Below are positions 30,385 to 32,696 of a DNA stretch of 32,696 nucleotides, piece after piece. The first letter of the stretch is position 1. Each line of letters begins with the position of its first letter. The DNA comes from Chloroflexota bacterium (GTDB taxonomy: Bacteria > Chloroflexota > Anaerolineae > Promineifilales > Promineifilaceae): the NCBI GenBank assembly GCA_024223125.1, contig JAAEOP010000171.1, positions 1 to 32,696 on the forward strand, read 5' to 3'. The notes beneath the pieces were generated by a model. That model did no database searches and was not told the DNA's origin. It was given only the letters and a program-made list of their open reading frames with translations. Made by a program: the position numbers and the translations under genes.

Positions 30385-32154
30385 GTGTTACCAACTATTC
30401 TTATCGGCATTATATTGGCAATAGCTTTTCTCGTTTTTCTGTTTGTCTTTGGCAAATCCCTGCTGGGTCTGGTCATCATTTCCGAGCGGCAGGTGGGTGT
30501 AGTGATCAAAAAGTTTGGGCCGCCGCTGCCGCCCGGACAACAAATTGCCCTCAAAGGGGAAGCCGGTTATCAGGCGGATATACTGCCGCCCGGCTGGCAC
30601 TTTGGCTATTATCCGTGGCGATTTGCCGTTAACAAAGTCCCGGTCATCAAAATCCCACAAGGGCAAATTGGCCTTGTGGTAGCCGCCGATGGGTCGCCCA
30701 TCCCGCCAAATCGTATTTTAGGTCGGGCAGTGGCTTGCGATAATTTTCAGGACGCGCGGAAATTTTTGCTGAATGGGGGCGAAAAAGGACGGCAGTTAAC
30801 TGTTTTAACGGCCGGAACTTACCGCATTAACACAGCTTTGTTCGCGGTGATTACAGACAGCACGGCCGACCACCATCAAATGCAATCGGAACAACTGCAC
30901 GTCTACACCATCCAACCAGACATGGTAGGCGTTATTACGACACTGGACGGCGCACCCATTGATGAAGGTGAAATTGCCGGGTCAATTGTAGAGGGGCATG
31001 ATAATTTTCAACGGCCGCAGCGCTTTTTAGACAGTGACGGCCGTCGGGGTTTACAAGAACAGGTGCTCCTCTCCGGCTCTTGGAATTTGAACCCCTGGTT
31101 TGTCAACGTAGAGCAGGTTCCCATGACCCGGATACCCATCGGGCACGTGGGTATCGTCATCGCCTTTGTGGGGAAAGCCCACCGGGATGTCAGCGGTGAA
31201 GCGTTCAAGTATGGCAATCTGGTAGAGCCGGGGCATAAAGGCGTCTGGGTGACGCCACTCTATCCGGGTAAGCATCCGTTGAACACCCGTATCCTCAAGG
31301 TAGAACTGGTTCCCACCACCAACATCGTCCTCAACTGGGCCAGCCGCACTGAAAAACATGCGTATGATGCCCGCCTGGCGCCCATCACCGTGCGCTCCAA
31401 AGATGGTTTTGCCTTTAACCTGGATGTTTCCCAGATTATCCACATTGGGGCCACCGACGCGCCGAAAGTTATCTCGCGTGTCGGCGCGGTGCAAAATCTG
31501 GTAGACCATGTGCTTCAGCCAATTGTGGGCAACTATTTCCGCAACTCGGCGCAGGAGTATACGGTGCTAGACTTTTTAAGCGCCCGCAGTGAACGGCAGG
31601 TGGAAGCAACGACCCATATTCGCAAAGCAATTAGCGCCTATGATGTGCAGGCAATTGACACGTTAATTGGTGATATTTCGCCGCCACAGGAATTAATGGT
31701 CACTCAAACAGACCGCAAAATCGCAGAGGAGCAGCGCAAAACGTATGAAGTGCAGCAGTTGGCCCAACAGCAGCGGCAAGAATTGGTACGAGCTACCTCT
31801 ATGGCCGACATTCAGCAAGAAATGGTGAAGTCTGAAAAAGGGGTACAAATCGCGGAACTACACGCCCAATCGGCCGTTAAACAGGCAAAGGGTGAAGCAG
31901 GAGCGACGAAACTGCGCTCAATAGGCGAGGCGGAGGCGATTCGCAGCCGGGGGCAGGCACAGGCGGAAGCGTATCGAGCGGGAATGGAAGCGTTGGGTCG
32001 GGAAGGGTACACGGCCGTGCAGCTTATGCAAATCGTCGGCGAACAACAGGTGCGCGTTGTGCCCGATGTCTCCGTGCAAAATGGTCAGGGAAATGGGCTG
32101 GTGGATGGTCTTCTGGGACTCATGTTACACAACGAAACCAACCATGCAGATTGA
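30385..32154 (+). CDS. SPFH/Band 7 (flotillin-like) membrane scaffold protein
   Basis: A 589-aa protein from GTG 30385, supported by AGGAG seven bases upstream. One membrane helix is at 4-31. Residues 36-265 hold four related beta units (QVGVVIKKFGPPLPPG, QIGLVVAADGSPIPPN, MVGVITTLDGAPIDEG, HVGIVIAFVGK). An SPFH-type core follows (about 255-440, with RLAPITVRSKDGFAFNLDVS) and a long Glu/Gln/Ala-rich coiled coil (about 440-545, with EAEAIRSRGQAQAEAYRAG) as in flotillins. It is longer than typical flotillins because of the repeated N-terminal units. Such proteins oligomerise on the membrane and organise microdomains. A hairpin GAACAG-CTTCGT-CTGTTC sits just before its ribosome site. Confidence 0.85.
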   Translation: MLPTILIGIILAIAFLVFLFVFGKSLLGLVIISERQVGVVIKKFGPPLPPGQQIALKGEAGYQADILPPGWHFGYYPWRFAVNKVPVIKIPQGQIGLVVAADGSPIPPNRILGRAVACDNFQDARKFLLNGGEKGRQLTVLTAGTYRINTALFAVITDSTADHHQMQSEQLHVYTIQPDMVGVITTLDGAPIDEGEIAGSIVEGHDNFQRPQRFLDSDGRRGLQEQVLLSGSWNLNPWFVNVEQVPMTRIPIGHVGIVIAFVGKAHRDVSGEAFKYGNLVEPGHKGVWVTPLYPGKHPLNTRILKVELVPTTNIVLNWASRTEKHAYDARLAPITVRSKDGFAFNLDVSQIIHIGATDAPKVISRVGAVQNLVDHVLQPIVGNYFRNSAQEYTVLDFLSARSERQVEATTHIRKAISAYDVQAIDTLIGDISPPQELMVTQTDRKIAEEQRKTYEVQQLAQQQRQELVRATSMADIQQEMVKSEKGVQIAELHAQSAVKQAKGEAGATKLRSIGEAEAIRSRGQAQAEAYRAGMEALGREGYTAVQLMQIVGEQQVRVVPDVSVQNGQGNGLVDGLLGLMLHNETNHAD

Positions 32155-32167
32155 GCAGATTGAGCTA

Positions 32168-32192
32168 AGAAATCGGATTTCTAAACATGCGC
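32168..32192. repeat. Dispersed AGAAATCSGATTTCT repeat, copy 2
   Basis: AGAAATCGGATTTCT (32168-32182), a palindrome, plus AAACATGCGC. In reverse orientation it matches 18376-18398 except for a two-base indel. It follows the SPFH stop by 14 bases. Confidence 0.65.
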
Positions 32193-32211
32193 TTTCAGGA
32201 GAATATGTCAG

Positions 32212-32379
32212 ATGATCCTATTACTTTTCGGTTTAATGGTTGTGATCATTGCCCCTTGGATAGTTTCCGAGGCAGATATGCTTTTGGGTCATGACAACAC
32301 ATATTGGCGACAGCCAAAGCTAAAATCGGTTGCCAAATTTCTACGCTGGCAATACAGTCCTAAGCAGTTTGCCCTATAA
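32212..32379 (+). CDS. 55-aa single-pass membrane peptide, unknown function
   Basis: ATG 32212 opens a 55-codon frame: one hydrophobic segment (MILLLFGLMVVIIAPWIVS, residues 1-19), then a soluble basic tail with DNTYWRQPKLKSVAKFL and RWQYSPKQFAL. AGGAG lies about ten bases upstream (TTTCAGGAG), similar to the ribosome sites of the two genes before it. It follows the SPFH gene by 57 bases on the same strand and could be a small partner of that protein. An overlapping 29-codon frame from ATG 32205 is less convincing. Confidence 0.5.
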   Translation: MILLLFGLMVVIIAPWIVSEADMLLGHDNTYWRQPKLKSVAKFLRWQYSPKQFAL

Positions 32380-32502
32380 GGCAATTACAACCATACGTGA
32401 GTTTCGTATTGTTAGACAGTGCCATTTGCATATCTGGAATGTGGTCAACGGGATGGTGGGGAACATCAACCAGTGTGTGAAGGGGCGTTTCTGGAAAGAG
32501 GG

Positions 32503-32539
32503 AAAGAGTTGCCAACTTTCTAAAAGTTGGCAACTCTTT
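32503..32539. terminator. Perfect 17-bp hairpin, probable terminator of the SPFH operon
   Basis: AAAGAGTTGCCAACTTT (32503-32519) pairs with AAAGTTGGCAACTCTTT (32523-32539) across a 3-base loop. The A-tract/T-tract ends make it suitable as an intrinsic terminator in both directions. Confidence 0.6.
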
Positions 32540-32613
32540 AGTTGCTAACAATTATTGCATCCATTCAGACCCTAAGGAATGGAGATTTATTTAACCCCCA
32601 AACTTTAATCTAT

Positions 32614-32680
32614 CATACCCGCGAAAGCGGGAATCCACTCCTCAGAAAAGATGGATTCCTGCCTTCGCAGGAATGACAAC
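32614..32680. repeat. Dispersed CCCGCGAAAGCGGG...CCTGCCTTCGCAGG repeat
   Basis: Two small hairpins, CCCGCGAAAGCGGG (32618-32631) and ATTCCTGCCTTCGCAGGAAT, also pair with each other through GGAATCCA and TGGATTCC. The words are those of a widespread bacterial intergenic repeat that I know by pattern. Confidence 0.65.
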
Positions 32681-32696
32681 TTTCGGGTTTTATTTA

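Larger units (their letters stand above)
32380..32696. other. 317-bp downstream region with repeats, no gene recognised
   Basis: Contains a perfect hairpin at 32503-32539, a copy of the word ATCCATTCAGACCCTAAGG (32559-32577; near match at 6712-6730) and a dispersed repeat at 32614-32680. A 72-codon frame crosses 32330-32548 but includes the hairpin and has no ribosome site, so I do not call it. Confidence 0.5.

Noticed and set aside
32330..32548. 72-codon plus-strand frame near the right end
   Set aside because: It overlaps the 55-aa frame in another register, runs through a perfect terminator-like hairpin and has no ribosome site.
1..32696. CRISPR arrays, tRNA or rRNA genes, integrase or transposase genes
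   Set aside because: None seen. The repeats present are palindromic and irregularly spaced, not spacer-separated direct repeats, and no open frame resembles a mobility enzyme.

Overview
The window looks like a chromosomal stretch from an uncultured or little-studied Chloroflexota (Anaerolineae/Ardenticatenia-like) bacterium. This is inferred from gene content, not proven: large multi-membrane GT-C glycosyltransferases with C-terminal beta-domains, a secreted M14 peptidase with PKD repeats ending in a 'KLFLPVIV' tail, LysM/SH3 and HdeD-type membrane proteins, and many dispersed palindromic repeats. I see no rRNA, tRNA, CRISPR array, prophage or transposase gene.

Region 1 (1-9373, all minus strand) is an acyl-CoA cluster. 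In transcription order it has an acyl-CoA synthetase, an alpha/beta hydrolase, a KAS III-like condensing enzyme, a small four-helix-bundle (23S intervening-sequence type) protein, a second acyl-CoA synthetase, a second alpha/beta hydrolase, a third acyl-CoA synthetase, a MaoC-type hydratase and an enoyl-CoA hydratase/isomerase cut by the window edge. Together they suggest activation of carboxylic acids to CoA thioesters followed by hydration, isomerisation, condensation and hydrolysis; the substrate cannot be read from the sequence. Most junctions carry ATTCC-type repeat hairpins, and a 163-bp nested inverted repeat lies at 6721-6883.

Region 2 (9374-10822) holds a repeat, an orphan ORF tail and a membrane-anchored LysM-SH3 protein. 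Region 3 (10873-27617) is a cell-surface block: five GT-C-type membrane proteins (560, 654, 899, 1392 and 744 aa), an HdeD-like protein and a secreted zinc carboxypeptidase. The 1392-aa protein fuses a YfhO-like half to a GT39-like half, and four of the five end in beta-rich domains, three of them clearly related. Three of these genes carry the same GGAGATT-type palindrome inserted in frame, encoding a common peptide in loops between membrane helices; one carries a second, unrelated in-frame palindrome.

Region 4 (27618-32379, plus strand) reads as one operon behind a near-consensus promoter: two paralogous small membrane proteins flanking a membrane-anchored J-domain protein, then a large SPFH/flotillin-like protein and a 55-aa membrane peptide. 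I regard this as the best candidate for an undescribed system, possibly a membrane microdomain with a dedicated co-chaperone. The last 300 bases hold only repeats and hairpins.

Over everything lies a highly iterated palindrome, ACGGCCGT. I counted about 75 copies by eye in 32.7 kb, against roughly 0.5 expected at equal base composition. It occurs in genes of both strands and in spacers, similar in behaviour to the cyanobacterial HIP1 octamer but with a different sequence.
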